Positions 1-12,685 are shown, counted from the first letter of the stretch. The stretch: 64,000 bases of DNA from Acestrorhynchus altus (GCA_034509495.1 CM067511.1:29268872-29332871); one strand, 5' to 3'. The notes: generated from the sequence alone by a model not told the origin. Numbers and translations: made by a program.

Positions 1-144
1 AAGAGGTTGTGAAGTATGTGAGATGTTGTTTGTGGTTCAGGTGGATGTTTCAGTGAATGGATTTTGCTGACTTAGGAAACCAGCTCTGCAGACAACCGGC
101 TTGCCAAACAGCAAAATCATAACAAGCTCACACTTGTACAGGTC

Positions 145-147
<3 letters not shown>

Positions 148-225
<78 letters not shown>

Positions 226-264
226 ACACACACACCCACACACCCACACACACACACACACACA
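148..264. repeat. (CA)n microsatellite
   Basis: About 117 bp of nearly pure CA, with one ga and two cc interruptions in the distal half. ORFs reading HTHTHT or VCVCVC here are artefacts of the repeat. Confidence 0.98.
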
Positions 265-796
265 AATTACATTTAGTTTGTACAAACATGGCTCACCAAT
301 ATGCTATGAAAAACAGCAGCTTGATCAAATTTTAAAGAAAATAATTTTATACAAACATATGAATTTTGAAAAATTAGATATGTAATATTTACAGCTCCTT
401 TGAGTGTTCCTTTAAGTAAGAAACACTCAAACAGACGCCAGTGTGGGTAAAAAGCAGAGCTTTTATTACCACCTTTATGGCTGTTCCAGCTGAACTCCAC
501 CCTCTCCACATGGCTTAGAAAGGCTCTTTTTAAAGTCCAGGTTTCTCTCAGATTCCTTTCAGGTGTTCTGTAATCAAGGGAGGAGCACGTGGCATGTGAC
601 TGTGGGTGAGATGTTTCTAGACAGAAGAACTCTCAGGGCCTTTCTCAGGGTTCAGAAGAACTCTGACTTTCTCTTTTTATATATAGAATGATTCTTGTTT
701 TCAAACTCTACAAGTATTACAGAACTTCTACAGAACTTCGACAGAAACTTGTACAGAACTTCTACGGTACATTGTCACATTACAGTATATTGTTTA

Positions 797-1480
797 CAGT
801 GCATCCAGAATGTATTCACAGCCAGACTGAAGGCACTCCTCAGGACCCTCAGACCATCAGAAACATAAGGTTAAACTTTCTGGACTGAATGCCAAGTATT
901 ACGTCTGGAGGAAACCAGGTACTGCTCATCACCTAGCCAATACAATTCCTCAAGTGAAGTATGGTGGTGGCATCGTCATGCTGTGGGGATGCTAGTCAGC
1001 ATTGAGGGAAAGATGACTACAGTGAAGAACAGAGACATTCTGCCTACTCCAGAGCACTCTGGACCTCCGAATGGGACCAATGTTTATCTTCCAACAGGAC
1101 AACGATTCTAAGCACACAGCCAAGATAAGGAGTGGCTTCAGGACAACTCTGTTCTTGAACTGACCAGCCAAAGCCTAGACTTGAACCTGATTGAACATCT
1201 CTGGAGATATCTAAAAAAGAAGAATGGGAGAAATTTCCCCAAAACAGGTGTGCCAAGCTTGTAGCTCATCATACTCAAAATTCATACCATACAATACAAT
1301 ATCATACTCAAAAAGTATTGAGCAAAGACTGTGAACACTTATGCAGATGATATATTTTTGTTATTTTTTATAACACCGTGTGTAGAAATTTGAGGGAAAA
1401 TTTTAAATGAATCTATTAATAAAGCTGTAACATTAAATATGCAAAAAAGTGAAGCTCTGTGAGCACTTTCTGGATGTAGA
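797..1480 (+). mobile_element. Internally deleted Tc1-like transposon
   Basis: The left end is cagtgcatccagaatg after a TA, and the degenerate right end near 1455-1480 (gagcactttctggatg) is its inverted counterpart. Between them are the second half of a Tc1 transposase gene (aggaaaccaggtactgctcatcacc; atcttccaacaggacaacga; gacttgaacctgattgaacatctctgg, encoding the SPDLNPIEHLW region) and the 3' untranslated part. The DNA-binding half is missing and several stops are present. The length is about 0.68 kb against roughly 1.6 kb for an intact element. It is a dead copy. Confidence 0.85.
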
Positions 1481-3614
1481 TTAGGGTAAAAATACAAGAG
1501 ATACATTTTGCTAGATGGACAATTGAATAATGATGTTGTTGTTTCCAACAAAATACAGCCAAACAACTTCTCACACTGGTTAGGGACCAGTATAATGAGA
1601 AAAATGTCTTTAGCCTCAATGTGCTTGTTTGATCTACAATAGTGATGTTCAAGTGCATTATAGTTAGTTTATCACTAACGTACTACTAATAACATTATGA
1701 ATAGTATTGTAGGGGACATGTAGATGTGACCATTAATGCCAAGGTGGATTCACCCACATGTACTAACATCACTATTGCACCAATACCTTTTCAGTTTTTG
1801 ACATTATTTGAATGGTCAATAGTCCAATTTTCATAATGAATGGACCAATAGAAATGTATTTTGGAGATTTTTCATGACAATGATGATGCTGTATTAGAAC
1901 TGTGCTGGATGAGCACTGGTAGGGAGTTGGTCAATTAATAAACGAAGATAACGGCATATTTGACTGACATCCATTCAGCTGCTTGTTATTGTACATTTGT
2001 TGTTTGCTACCTCTCCAGACTTGTCGGAGATCTATTTAAGGATATGCTTATGATATCAAAGAGAAGAGCGGGTCAGAAGCCACTGCGCTATATCAGAGGT
2101 AGACAGTGCTGGTCCTGGACTGCTAGATTCCTGCACAGATTGCTGAGTTGCCTGCTCAAATTGACATAATGAACCTGACAATTAAGAGTTGAATTGAATC
2201 AGGAGCGCCTGAGCAGAAAAAAGCTCTAACTGTGCAGGTACCTGGTTTCAGAACTTCAGAACTGCCTGCCTAGCCTCGTTTGTTTTCTGGGAATCTGATG
2301 GGAATAACTCAATAACTCAAATATGCACCTTGTGCACATGAATGGTCAAAAAAGGTGAGAACAAAATTCCAGATGTAGAGATACGGAGAAGCCACACACT
2401 CGTTTGAAAAGAACCATGTCTGCAATGTTGCTTGAAATGCCAGAGGGAAAATACTTGGCAACTGTTGAGACTTGCTCTCCTAAAGCTTGTATTAAAAACC
2501 CAAAACAAAGTACAGGTATGATGAATTTCAAGCTTTTTCATCTTCTTCTTTTTTTTCCAGTCCAACGACAAAGGACAAACTGTTAAAGCCTGAACTAGAC
2601 TAGAACATTCCAATCTTCTACGTATGAAAGGTTTTGCCTGGTGACTACACAACAATGACATGCAACACACTAAGTAGAGCAGATCATAGTCCAGGGACTA
2701 TCAATGAATATTCAACTGATGAATGAAACACTGATATTACAGATAGTCTACATTGGATATTACAGCTTGCATGAATTAGATATTATCTAATTTCTATCTA
2801 TATTAAATATTATGTAAATCAACTTTCTTACTATTCTCATGCATGGAATAATTGCACCTTCAGACTGTGATAGCCTATATATTTTGCTGATGCTTGGCCT
2901 AATTTGATTTTCACGAAAATCACAGCTAGGCAGATCGACTTTAGACTCTGATTGGTTAAGTAAATGAGCAGTCATCCAGTACACTGAGTAGCTTCCATTG
3001 AGTGAATCTTTGGCTAGATGGTAAGAGTGACCTTCTCTCCATTTCCACAGCCATGAGATAAGGATTATTCAGACTGTCAACAAAAACAATAAAGTAAAAA
3101 CCAGTGGAGGTTAGTGAGGACCAGATAACACGATCTCCAGTTTTGAATGTTACGAAACCCGTACTGCATTTCATTCATTACTATTCTTATTTGCAAATGA
3201 ATACTTTTTCGGTGAAGAAGCTCCAATCTTTAACTCATCATTCTAGTTTCACTGGCCACGGAGGAGAAGCTTTTGAACTGAATGACTCTTGGTGGTTGTG
3301 AAACAGGTCATGGCCTGACTGGCTGGAGTCAACAACTATCTTTCCTGCTTGCTTCTTGAATCTGCACAGGTCACGTTCGGAGCACAAGGCTGCCCTATTG
3401 ACCTTTTCCACATTAAAGTTTAAACTCCTATTGTTGGCAGTTTGTGTTGCCCAATTCCATTTGTGACAGATTAATCAATTCAAATTTATAAATGATTTAT
3501 AAACCAATTTTGAAACATATTTTGAGTCAATAAATCACTGATAAAAAGAATTGAATGATATTTGCGTGGGATTTTGTGTTTGGCAGCAAAAAGAACATTG
3601 CATATCTGACAAAA
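1481..3614. other. Unassigned AT-rich sequence
   Basis: No exon, RNA gene or classifiable repeat was recognised. It holds one copy of a 20-base sequence at 1837-1856 that recurs exactly at 8642-8661. ORFs here are short and unsupported. Confidence 0.5.
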
Positions 3615-3784
3615 CTGGGGTCACCAACCCTGCTACCGGAGAGCTACCTTCCTGCAGACCCTTATCCACCCTGCCTGATCCATTTCATTACTGCCTTCAG
3701 AAATTCTTGGCTGAAAGGGGTGTTAGATTTGGGTTGGAGTTGAAGCGTGCAGGTCTCCAGGTGTATGGTGGTTGGTGACCCCTG
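3615..3784. mobile_element. hAT-like MITE with inverted ends
   Basis: The element is about 170 bp. Its ends, ggggtcaccaaccctg on the left and ggttggtgacccctg on the right, are inverted repeats. Fish hAT-type MITEs commonly end in cagggg(t). The interior has no coding capacity. Flanking 8-bp duplications are not clean. Confidence 0.6.
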
Positions 3785-6700
3785 GTGTAAAAGAAGTATA
3801 CCCTATAACAATGAGAGCTGTAAGAAAAACGCCACATAGCTCATAGCACAAATGTTTTAGCCTCAATCTAATAGTTTCATTTTCTCATTTTTATTACATT
3901 TTACAATTTAGTTCTAGACTATAATAGATCTTTATTACTATCATACATTTTAATAGCTTTTATAATAAAATAAAATAGCACTAATACATTTATTCTCTAT
4001 ATCTCTTCAGCACCGACTGACTAATTACATAATATAGGGAAAAAGATACATTTTCTTTGATTGGCTCCTCTGCTCCCCAGTTTAAAGTTTCCAATCAAAC
4101 CAATCAACATTATTAAAATACACATTCCTGACTTTAATGGCATTTGCATCATTTTTGTTTCATGTTGAAATGACACCCTTTTTCTCACACACATTTTAGG
4201 GCACTGTAATGTTTGGGAAATATGAAGATCTTCTTGATATGGAACATTCATTAGTAGTGGATTTAATACACAAACACATATACACACACACAGACACACA
4301 CACATACACACACACACACACACACAAACAACGCATTATATACACATTATACTGCAGAATCAGAAAACTATGCCAGCCTAGGGTTGCTTTCACAAAGACC
4401 TTTTTGTATCTGTCAAAATGAGGGCATTGATGAACATTGTTGTTATACTCATGTTGGTGGGCAGAGAATCATGTGGGCTTAAAGCTCATTCAAACGTGAA
4501 AGCTTGCAACTGCTAGAGGTTGCTGTTCATCTTCACAGAAGGAAGCAAAGCCAAAAGACAACTTGTCATGAGCTGTCCTTATAGATCGCATAGATTTATG
4601 GAGTTCTACAGCTCTGGATGTGCTGTCCAAAGCGATTAGTCTCCCCTTTATCACTCTCTAACCTGATTTGAATGACTGAAGTTGTCAAAAGAAAACACAT
4701 TGCCAGATGTTGGTGACTTTTCCAGCAAAGCTTTGTTTTCACTGGAATGAATAGCAAGAGGTTTGTCTTTGATGGACACCAAAAAGATATTGAGAACTAA
4801 GCTGAGCTGAGCAAGCATTTTTCCAGACAAAGAGCTGAACTGCTTACATAAAGCAGCTTTAAAGCGGTCTCTCCCACACTGATGAACGCTTGCTGCAACT
4901 CCCCATGTTAATAAACCAGGAGGAGTAGTCCTTAGTAGAAGGCTTGCAACTCCACCCAACAGCTTTAGGCTAGACTCAACATAGCAAAGGCTGTGCCTTC
5001 TGATGTACAGTATGTTCCGTGCCTTTCCTAAGACATTTAAAGTCATATACATTGCTGGGGGGGTTCGGTGGTGTCTTAACAGTGTGTCTTATATCTGTAT
5101 CAAAACAGCAATGTGCCACTACTGAAATTAATAATGAATTTATAAAAGTACAGACTGAAGACTTTGATTAGCACTGACATCCATTTTTTTGCCCCCTTCA
5201 CCACTGTTGTCCAGATATGTTTGGTTGTTGGACTTTCTCATTTCAGCAGAGACAAAAAGATTAAATATATAGTTAAACAATCTATTTAACAACAATTTTA
5301 TCACATATTTCAGTTTCTATGACCAATAAACAAATTACTAGACTGTCTGAACAGCACTAGGTCAGTGGTACATTAAAAGAGAGAGTACATAGACAGTCTG
5401 TGATAAATAATGAAAAAGAAATGCTCCAATATAGTAATGCATATGTGCTTAATACACTGTTAGAGTTCAATTAAGCTCAGTGTAAAGTTCATCTGAAGTT
5501 CAATTAAATCCAGTACTATTCTGCATTTCCTGTTCCCCAAAGCTGTACTGTGTGTATTGTGTTTTTGTTAGTAAAAATGCTGAAAATAACATTATATCCC
5601 TTTCTATGTCTATGTAAGGATGTCTATGTATGGATGTCTATGTATGGATGTCTATCTATGGTTGATTTTCATTAAAGCAATTGTTTGTTCAATTTGGCCA
5701 AATAAACTCACTTAACCTACAATTGATTTTCTTTAAACAAACACAGATTCCGTTTGAATACTTTCATAACGTGGTAGAAAATAAGCTGCATTGCATTAAC
5801 CTACAAATTGATTCTTGTGCAAGCAAATTAAAGTAATACAATGAAAACTTGAGCTCTTGGTGTTGTATATAGTGTTTTGATTACCATCCCAAACATTTCC
5901 CTTAAAGGCCCTATGACCTTTAAAATCCCAGAATAAAAAAAAACCTGAAGAGTTTATTTCTCCTTATCTTGTTTTCATTCAAAACAGATGAGATGTCTAA
6001 ATCGACTCTATCAATAGTAAAACAGTTATCTGATGGGAGGAAATCTATGGAAATGTATTTATCTCGATGCTGAAGCATCTGTTCTGGAAATAAGGTTCAG
6101 CATGAGCCAAATGAGGTGAATCCAGGGTAAAATAACAAGCACATCATTTTCCTAGATTTAAAGTTGAATGCAGATACAGTTAGAAACGAAAGGGTCCTGT
6201 TTTCAGAGAGTGGATCATATATGTAACTAATCATCTGTTATCCGTTGACGAATCTCCGTTGATGTTTTTCAATTTTTCAGTTCAATTGAGTTGCTTTCAG
6301 TTCAATCTTTCAGTCAAACGTACAGACTTTTGTTGCTGTTATTTTAAACTCATGAGCTCTTCGTTGCAGTTTAACCATTCCAAACAAAATTTTATTTATA
6401 GATATTGATATTGGAATCATGAAGCAAGCGACATATTTTAATAGGAAACAAGAGCTATATAACCAATCCAATCCCAAGACCTAGTTAATGAAGTTCTGAG
6501 CAAAGCTGTAATAGTTTTTCCTTGTATTAATGAGTAAGATGGGACATGTGTGCAGAATACTACAATAAAAGGCAGAAAGTACTTGTACATTTATTATTTT
6601 AATTTTATGGTCACTTTATTTAAAGCCTGATATGTTCACCTGACAAGTTCGTTTCATCAAGCACGAGCAAACAGGTGGCTTTCCACCATTAACTTCAGGA

Positions 6701-7244
6701 AACACTCCGCAGCTTTGGGAAACCAATCATTCTTGTCTCTGTGGTGCTTTATTTCTGTAATCTGTTTTCTTTAGTACGCCCTGACCCCTGTGAAGTCAAG
6801 TATGTAGGCTTGGGATCACGAACGCGGTTAAGCCCTCGGCCTCTGGCATGTTCACACTCCGATGCTGACCCTCCAGTGGATTGCCTCCCAGATCTGATAA
6901 CATGGGAAGCATGCGGAGGAGAGGGGCTGTATATGCATGTGAACAAAACCTCAAAAGCATGAGATACAAATGAACTCCCATTCCAACACCCCCAGTCAGA
7001 TGTTTGGTGAGACGGACCATTAAATCATACCTAAAACCGTCCATGTCCACAGTCTATTGTATACCACCTGATAGCTGAGAACTGTTTTTGCTGGCAATAA
7101 CAAAAGCATAGTATAAGCTGCTATTAATAATAAGGAGATAAGCAGATGTTTCATAGTAATTTGTATTTTATTTTTTTTTTTTATTTGTTTTTTATACTTT
7201 TTTCATTTTGGTTTAATTGGAGTCGGTCAGAGAATGAACTGCCT
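3785..7244. other. Unassigned non-coding stretch with small tandem repeats
   Basis: It contains an imperfect (CA)n at 4267-4325, a 14-bp minisatellite at 5603-5661 (about four copies of a tggatgtctatgta-like unit) and a 133-codon minus-strand ORF at 4651-5052 without recognisable domains. I see no exon and no identifiable transposon. Confidence 0.5.
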
Positions 7245-7770
7245 GTTCAAGGTCTTGCTACAGCATCTCAGTGGGACTGAAGTCACAACTTGGACTTACT
7301 TAAACCTTAATTTTGTCCCTTTCAGACCACGTAGAGGTGGACTTTGTGCACTTCGGACCGTTGTTCTGTTCAGATTTAGGTACCAACTGAGGGGCCGATA
7401 TTCTCCTTTAGGATTTTCTGATAGAGAGTAGGATTCATGCTTCCATCAATAATGATCCATCATCCAGGTCCTGCAGAAGCAAAGCAGCTGTAGACCATCA
7501 CACCATGTTTGACTGTTGATGCCGAGACCTATGTCTATTAAAATGTTCAGCCATTAACTCAAGTCCCAGAATGTTAACCCAAAAGTCTTGGAGGTCAGAT
7601 GTTCTCAGATTTGAGACAGGCCTGTGTGAATGCCATTTCCCCTCTGTGTCTTTCTAAATGTGGAATCACAGACATTGACCTTAACTGAAGCATGGGTGGC
7701 CCGCAGTTCTTCAGATGTTTGTCTGGCTGCTTTTGCGCCATATATTGTACAACATAGTCCTTGCAACATT
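7245..7770 (-). pseudogene. Tc1-like transposase relic, minus strand
   Basis: Read on the minus strand, this is a degraded Tc1-family transposase gene. Recognisable blocks are the complement of ctgatagagagtaggattcatgc, gcagaagcaaagcagctgtag and cccaaaagtcttggaggtc, all typical of antisense Tc1 transposase in fish. Frameshifts and stops break every frame. The ends could not be placed. Confidence 0.7.
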
Positions 7771-8759
7771 TTGTGCCTTTGTACAACATAGTCTTTAAAT
7801 TCTAGCTGCGTTTCGTAATAGTTCACTACATTTCCTTTAAAAGAAAACAAAGGCATATAGTGGGCCAGTGCATCTTTTGGGTTTTTGCGTTAAAAAAAAT
7901 CAACAGTGTATTATTTTATTCTGCATAACTGGCAGTGTTTACAGAAGAGAGGAAAAGTAGGAGTCTTTTAGGGTTTGAATGGAATTTACTGTGGTTTGTC
8001 TAAATAATATACTGGTTGGGATTTGTAACAGTTCTGGGATTAAAGACAGCAAGTGAAAAGTAAAGCAACGAACAACAATATATGATTATATAAATGTAGC
8101 CATATGCTTAACAGTTTTATATGATTTGAGGTAGTGTGCTAATTATTGAACCCACTCTCAGAAAAGTATCCCAAAGAGGCCTTCTGAAATGTAATATTCC
8201 AGCCTTTTCCCAAGAATATATAAACACTATTCTTAACTAACAAGATGTGGGCTGTACATGTTTTTTTTCCCAAGCCAGGACCCCTTTCCGATAAGCCCAC
8301 ACTCATTTCCACAAAAAAAAGAAAAAAAATCAGAACAGCACCCTTTGGTGAACATAACTGTTTATCTTGGAAGGCATATATAAATCATTCCCTTGTGTAT
8401 AAATCAGAATGCTTGTGGGGTCCATATGCTCACACTATACAGCAACATTCGGTACGAATTTTAGGACAGAATGATGAAAGCATGCCTAATTTGTTTTGGA
8501 TTGGTTCACTTTCCATTCTTGTTTTTATTTAGATTTATTCTAATGTAATACATTAATACAAAAATGCGTTGTTGCAATATATGTATATGTGCATATAGTG
8601 AACCTGGATATCGTTCTTTACATTGTGTACAAGTTACATGATGAATGGACCAATAGAAATGCTCTAAATTGGACTACTTTCATAAATATCTTCAATGAAA
8701 GGGAGAAGAAGGTGTTTTCCTTATTCTGAGATTTTTGGGTGACAGTGACCCAATGTTAT
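7771..8759. other. Unassigned sequence with a recurring 20-base motif
   Basis: No gene is seen. The second exact copy of the 1837-1856 motif is at 8642-8661, and a looser copy is at 14352-14371. This suggests an uncharacterised low-copy dispersed repeat whose limits I cannot define. Confidence 0.4.
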
Positions 8760-9520
8760 ACCCTGATTGTCAATCAAAAGAATTGCACCCAGAAGGCATC
8801 AAGCAACAGGAAGGAAGCTTGGATGGTATGTTTGATTGACACATGAATGATTCAGGTTTCATGCGATGTAAGCAAATACGTTTCTTATTGCTGTACCTGC
8901 GTGAATATATTGTATGGATCCAGGAATCGGAATGGTCTAATTGACATATTGCACTCCATACCAGCCATGCAGATATTACCATAGCATGGTGTTGGTGGCA
9001 GTGAATAGAAGAAGGCAAGCAGGAGTGACATGAATGATCTGGGAGACGTTCATGAAGCACAGAGAGGGACATCTCATGGATTGCCCAACATGCGAGGAGT
9101 GACCCAAAAACCTCAGTTTTGAACATTCAGAGAGCAGTGTTGTTCTCCATGAGTCGAATCTAAGTGCCAGCACCACTGGCAGACAGCTGCTTGATGCAGG
9201 ACTACATGTACTTCAATGAGTCCTACTTTTTTGTCTAGGTAGAGGTGACCAAAGAATCCACGTGTGGAGGCACTGTGGTCAGTTCCAAGATGACCTATCC
9301 CTGACTGAAAATGTGTGGAATGTTATTGGATGCATTATCAAGACTCCAGCCCTTCTAGAACATCTGCAGGAACTAAGTGAGAATATTCAAGATGGATGGG
9401 ATGGATTATGACAGGACACTATTAGGAACCTCTACAACTCCATGCCAAGACATCTGGCATGAAGTCATACAGAGGCCACGTCTGTATGTGTAGCTTAAAA
9501 AATGTAGCCCATATCAGTCT
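8760..9520 (+). pseudogene. Degenerate Tc1/mariner (IS630-type) transposase
   Basis: The plus-strand reading near 9220-9480 gives SYFCLGRGDQRIHVWR followed by LQELSENIQDGWDG and QDTIRNLYNSMPRHL. These match the ESRFCLF...VRVWRRPGE, LQELEAALQEEWDAI and DTIRNLIDSMPRRL blocks of Tc1-like transposases. In-frame stops (for example after WDGL) and frameshifts make it inactive. The 5' limit is approximate. Confidence 0.75.
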
Positions 9521-10243
9521 AAATATTTTCATTATTGTTTCTGGTAACAGTTCTATGCTTTCTGAATAGCATTACAATCTGACACATTCTTCGGGATCGA
9601 CAAATTCATCATCATGCTCCGTTTTTGTTTGTTCTTCATCGTTCTTAAAGCCAACATACATTTTGAAACACTACATGACCCCTAATACAGACTCTGACTA
9701 TCACTATGTTAGTGGTGGTGTTAAACAGGTGACGCTACTATCTAAGAATGTGCATAGCATCATTTGAGCTGTAGATTTCAGTAATCAACTTAATGTGGCT
9801 TGTGGTTTCCACGAAATGATACACTTCAGTGAAAGCCCAAACACACACACAGTCACACATACACTAACACAAACAGTCAAACTTCATCCATCGGTAATCC
9901 TCAAAGGACAAATATTATTCTCCAGCCTCGGTTTCCGGGTCTTTGCTGATGAGTAAGAGCACATGCTCTGATAAGAGGGCAGAACCAGAGTGTGTTTTTC
10001 TGTGCATATACAGATGGACTCATTGTCGTAAATGTATAAAATAAATAAATAAATTGGATGGATTTTGTTTTTGTTTTGTTTATGTTTTGCTTTTAGGTAA
10101 GAACAAAGATCAAGTGACAATCAAATATGAGTAGAATTAATAACAATTAATAATAAATATAAAGCTTTTGGTTGCATTTCTGTCTCTTGGAAAATAATGT
10201 TCCTCGTTCCTCCTAAAGACTAACTGTGTTCACTGAATTCCCT

Positions 10244-10820
10244 CCGTCCATCCATCTTCCGCTTATCCGAGACCGGGTCGCGGGGGCAGCAGTCTAAGCA
10301 GGGATGCCCAGACCTCCCTCTCCCCCAACACCTTCCTCCTGGGAGGGACCCTGAGGTGTTCCCAGGCCAGCCGAGAGACATAGTCCCTCCAGCGTGTCCT
10401 GGGTCTACCTCGCGGTCTGCTCCCGGTAGGACGTGCCTGGAACCTTTCCCCGGGGAGACGTCCGAAAAAGATGCCCGAGCCACCTCAACTGGTTAAGGAG
10501 TTGGGTTCCAGAGCCCAAGCTGTGCGTGGAAGTGAGCCCGACTATCTCTAGTCAGTACCTCTCATCCTCCCGCACAAGCTCAGGCTCCTTCCCCCCCAGC
10601 GAGGTGACAGTCCACATCCCAACAGCCAGCTGCTGTGTCCCGGGATCGGGCCGATGAGGACCCCACCCTCGACCGCCACCCAATCCACAAGGCACCCGAC
10701 CTCAATGGTTTCCTTTGTGGGTGGTGGGCCCACAGGAGGAATGGCCCACGTTGCCTCTTCGTGCTGGGCCCGGCCGGGCCCCATGGGCAAAGACCCGGCC
10801 ACCAGGCGCTCGCTCCCGGA
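10244..10820 (-). mobile_element. Internally deleted LINE copy with 12-bp target-site duplication
   Basis: This minus-strand non-LTR retrotransposon has a 3' end at the tccatcc-rich tail (10244). The reverse-transcriptase carboxyl region lies at about 10244-10490 (DPGHAGGTMSLGWPGN frame, broken). Upstream, the APE-endonuclease start (GMWTVTSL, like LGTWNVTSL) lies at about 10597-10624. Everything between endonuclease start and RT end is missing, with a junction near 10490-10500. The direct repeat actgaattccct flanks it at 10232-10243 and 10821-10832. The clade is not assigned (RTE-like is possible). Confidence 0.8.
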
Positions 10821-11159
10821 ACTGAATTCCCTTTCACAGAGAAACAGGCCACATCTGTATTTCATAATCTATGACGTTTTATAAGTTAGAAAGAGCATGT
10901 AATTTTAAACATCACAAATGCCTGATGCTTCCAAGGAAAGGTTCAGAGGTATGTGCATTTTAAGACGTTTAAAATAAAACACTGAAAGAACACCAGCTTT
11001 TGATTAACCCTTTCCTGCTGTTACTCTGTACTGCTCTGATTACAGCTTTCAGTTCATTAGTGTAGTTCTTTCTAAAGAACCTCCTTTACAGGCTCCTCTG
11101 CAGGTCAGATGTCCCAAGCTGCCCCTGCTGCTTGGCTGATGTTGGTTCAAGTCCTTTTG

Positions 11160-11618
11160 TGGTTGGGTGCTACTCCCTGCTTCCTCTTCCCTAACATTTG
11201 CATTGTATTTAGATTCACAGTCCTGCCTGATTTGTCCTAGTATCCACCTGTCTCCCCAGTCCCTCGCTGCCCTCTGTGATGCTGTCCTGCACCAAATCAC
11301 TGCATTCGCTCATTCACGCCACACTAGAGACATAGCTGTGCATATGACCTGCATGAATTTCACATTAACACTGAGCTGTATCCCACTCACATTCTATCAC
11401 ACTTTAGATATCATTCTTTATTATTTTCCTCTTTCTGTTCAGTTCTTTTTTGGTGTAGTTTTGTTGTTTCATTTTGTTGTGTTATTCCAGTGTCAGCCGG
11501 AGGAGGATGGGTTCCCCTTTTGAGTCTTGGTTCCTCTCAAAGTTTCTTCCTCCCAGTCTGAGGCAGTTTTTATTTGCCACTGTTGCCTTTTGGCTGCTCA
11601 AAAGAGGCTCTGAACCAA

Positions 11619-11624
<6 letters not shown>
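11160..11624. repeat. Dispersed fish repeat ending in a (TGAT)n tail
   Basis: The block with ggaggaggatgggttcc, cttggttcctctcaaagtttcttcctcc and tgccactgttgcctt is a very common dispersed repeat in otophysan fish. Related copies in the opposite sense occur at 39395-39650 and 51350-51515. The 118-codon ORF through it is not a gene. The left limit is approximate. Confidence 0.6.
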
Positions 11625-11667
<43 letters not shown>

Positions 11668-11672
11668 GTGAT
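11625..11672. repeat. (TGAT)n microsatellite
   Basis: About twelve tetranucleotide units, with one gagt interruption, lie directly at the end of the preceding dispersed repeat. Confidence 0.95.
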
Positions 11673-11776
11673 TGATTGATTGAATGATTTTCTCTTGTTA
11701 CAATTAGTACTTAATGGTTATAGAGTAAATAAACAGTAAAATAATGAGCCGTGAGAGTATTTTATATTATAAGTAT

Positions 11777-12182
11777 CCTGAAATGAGCTCTCTCCACAGG
11801 GTTGCTGGACTCTCCCTTAGAGATAGGATCAGGAGTTCAGACACCCCGAAGGGGCTCGGAGTAGAGCCACTGCTCCTCCTCCACGTCAAGAGAAGCCAGC
11901 TGAGGTGGTTTGGGCATCTGGTTCGGATGCCTCCTGGTTGCCTCCCTTGTGAGACGTTCCGGGCAAGTTTCACTGGAAGGAATGCTTGACCCGTGGAAGA
12001 ACAAGGACCCACAGGAGAGATTATATCTCTTGGCTGGTCTGGGAATGCCTTGGGGTCCCCCCAGAAGAACTTGACGAAGTGGCTGGGGAGAAGGAGGTCT
12101 GGGCCTCTTTGTTTAGGCTGCTGCCCCTGTGACCCGGACACCAGATAAGCGGCAGATAACGGATGGATGGATGGATGGACTT
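11777..12182 (+). mobile_element. 5'-truncated LINE copy (same family as 10244-10820), plus strand
   Basis: It encodes the RT carboxyl region (LHRVAGLSLRDRIRSSD, then HVKRSQLRWFGHLVRMPPG) before frameshifts, and ends with the family tail ggataacggatggatggatgg-type at about 12180. The 7-bp direct repeat taagtat at 11770-11776 and 12183-12189 is a possible target-site duplication. It is homologous to 10244-10490 but in opposite orientation. Confidence 0.8.
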
Positions 12183-12685
12183 TAAGTATATACACACACA
12201 GATCTTTCTGACAGTTTGATGTATGATAAGCAAGTGTGCTAACTGATGAAATGCAAGTACCAAAATGTACCTGTGGTGGTACCCTAAACCCACCCTTTCA
12301 GCAAGTCTTCTGAAATAGTATGCCCCTGTTTTTTCCCAAATATGTAAATCAACACAAAGTGTCTATCCCCACAGTACAGGGCATTCCCAATGAGAACATT
12401 CCGTTTGTTCAAACACATAAAAAATGACCTGCACTCCAACAAACATCTGCTTTCCTTCTACCAGCATCATTTGAGGGGAAAAATAAACAGGGTGTTTCTT
12501 TTTCAATCATGTGACTGAATCAAACAGAATTTAGAACATATGTATGTATGAATCACAGTAGTTGAGAAATACAGATCTCACAGTGTGGTTTAACCACAGG
12601 GGGGCATTAAATGTTGCAGAATTCCCACTCTTTTCAAGAAAACCTTTTTCCAGATGCTTCCAGAACAGTTTCCCTGATATCCATA

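Noticed and set aside
101..385. ORFs rich in HTHTHT or VCVCVC
   Set aside because: They are translations of the (CA)n microsatellite. The same applies to ORFs at 4021-4421, 23780-24330, 25259-25853, 34062-34298 and 62461-62697.
11767..12195. 142-codon minus-strand ORF
   Set aside because: It is antisense to the LINE copy at 11777-12182.
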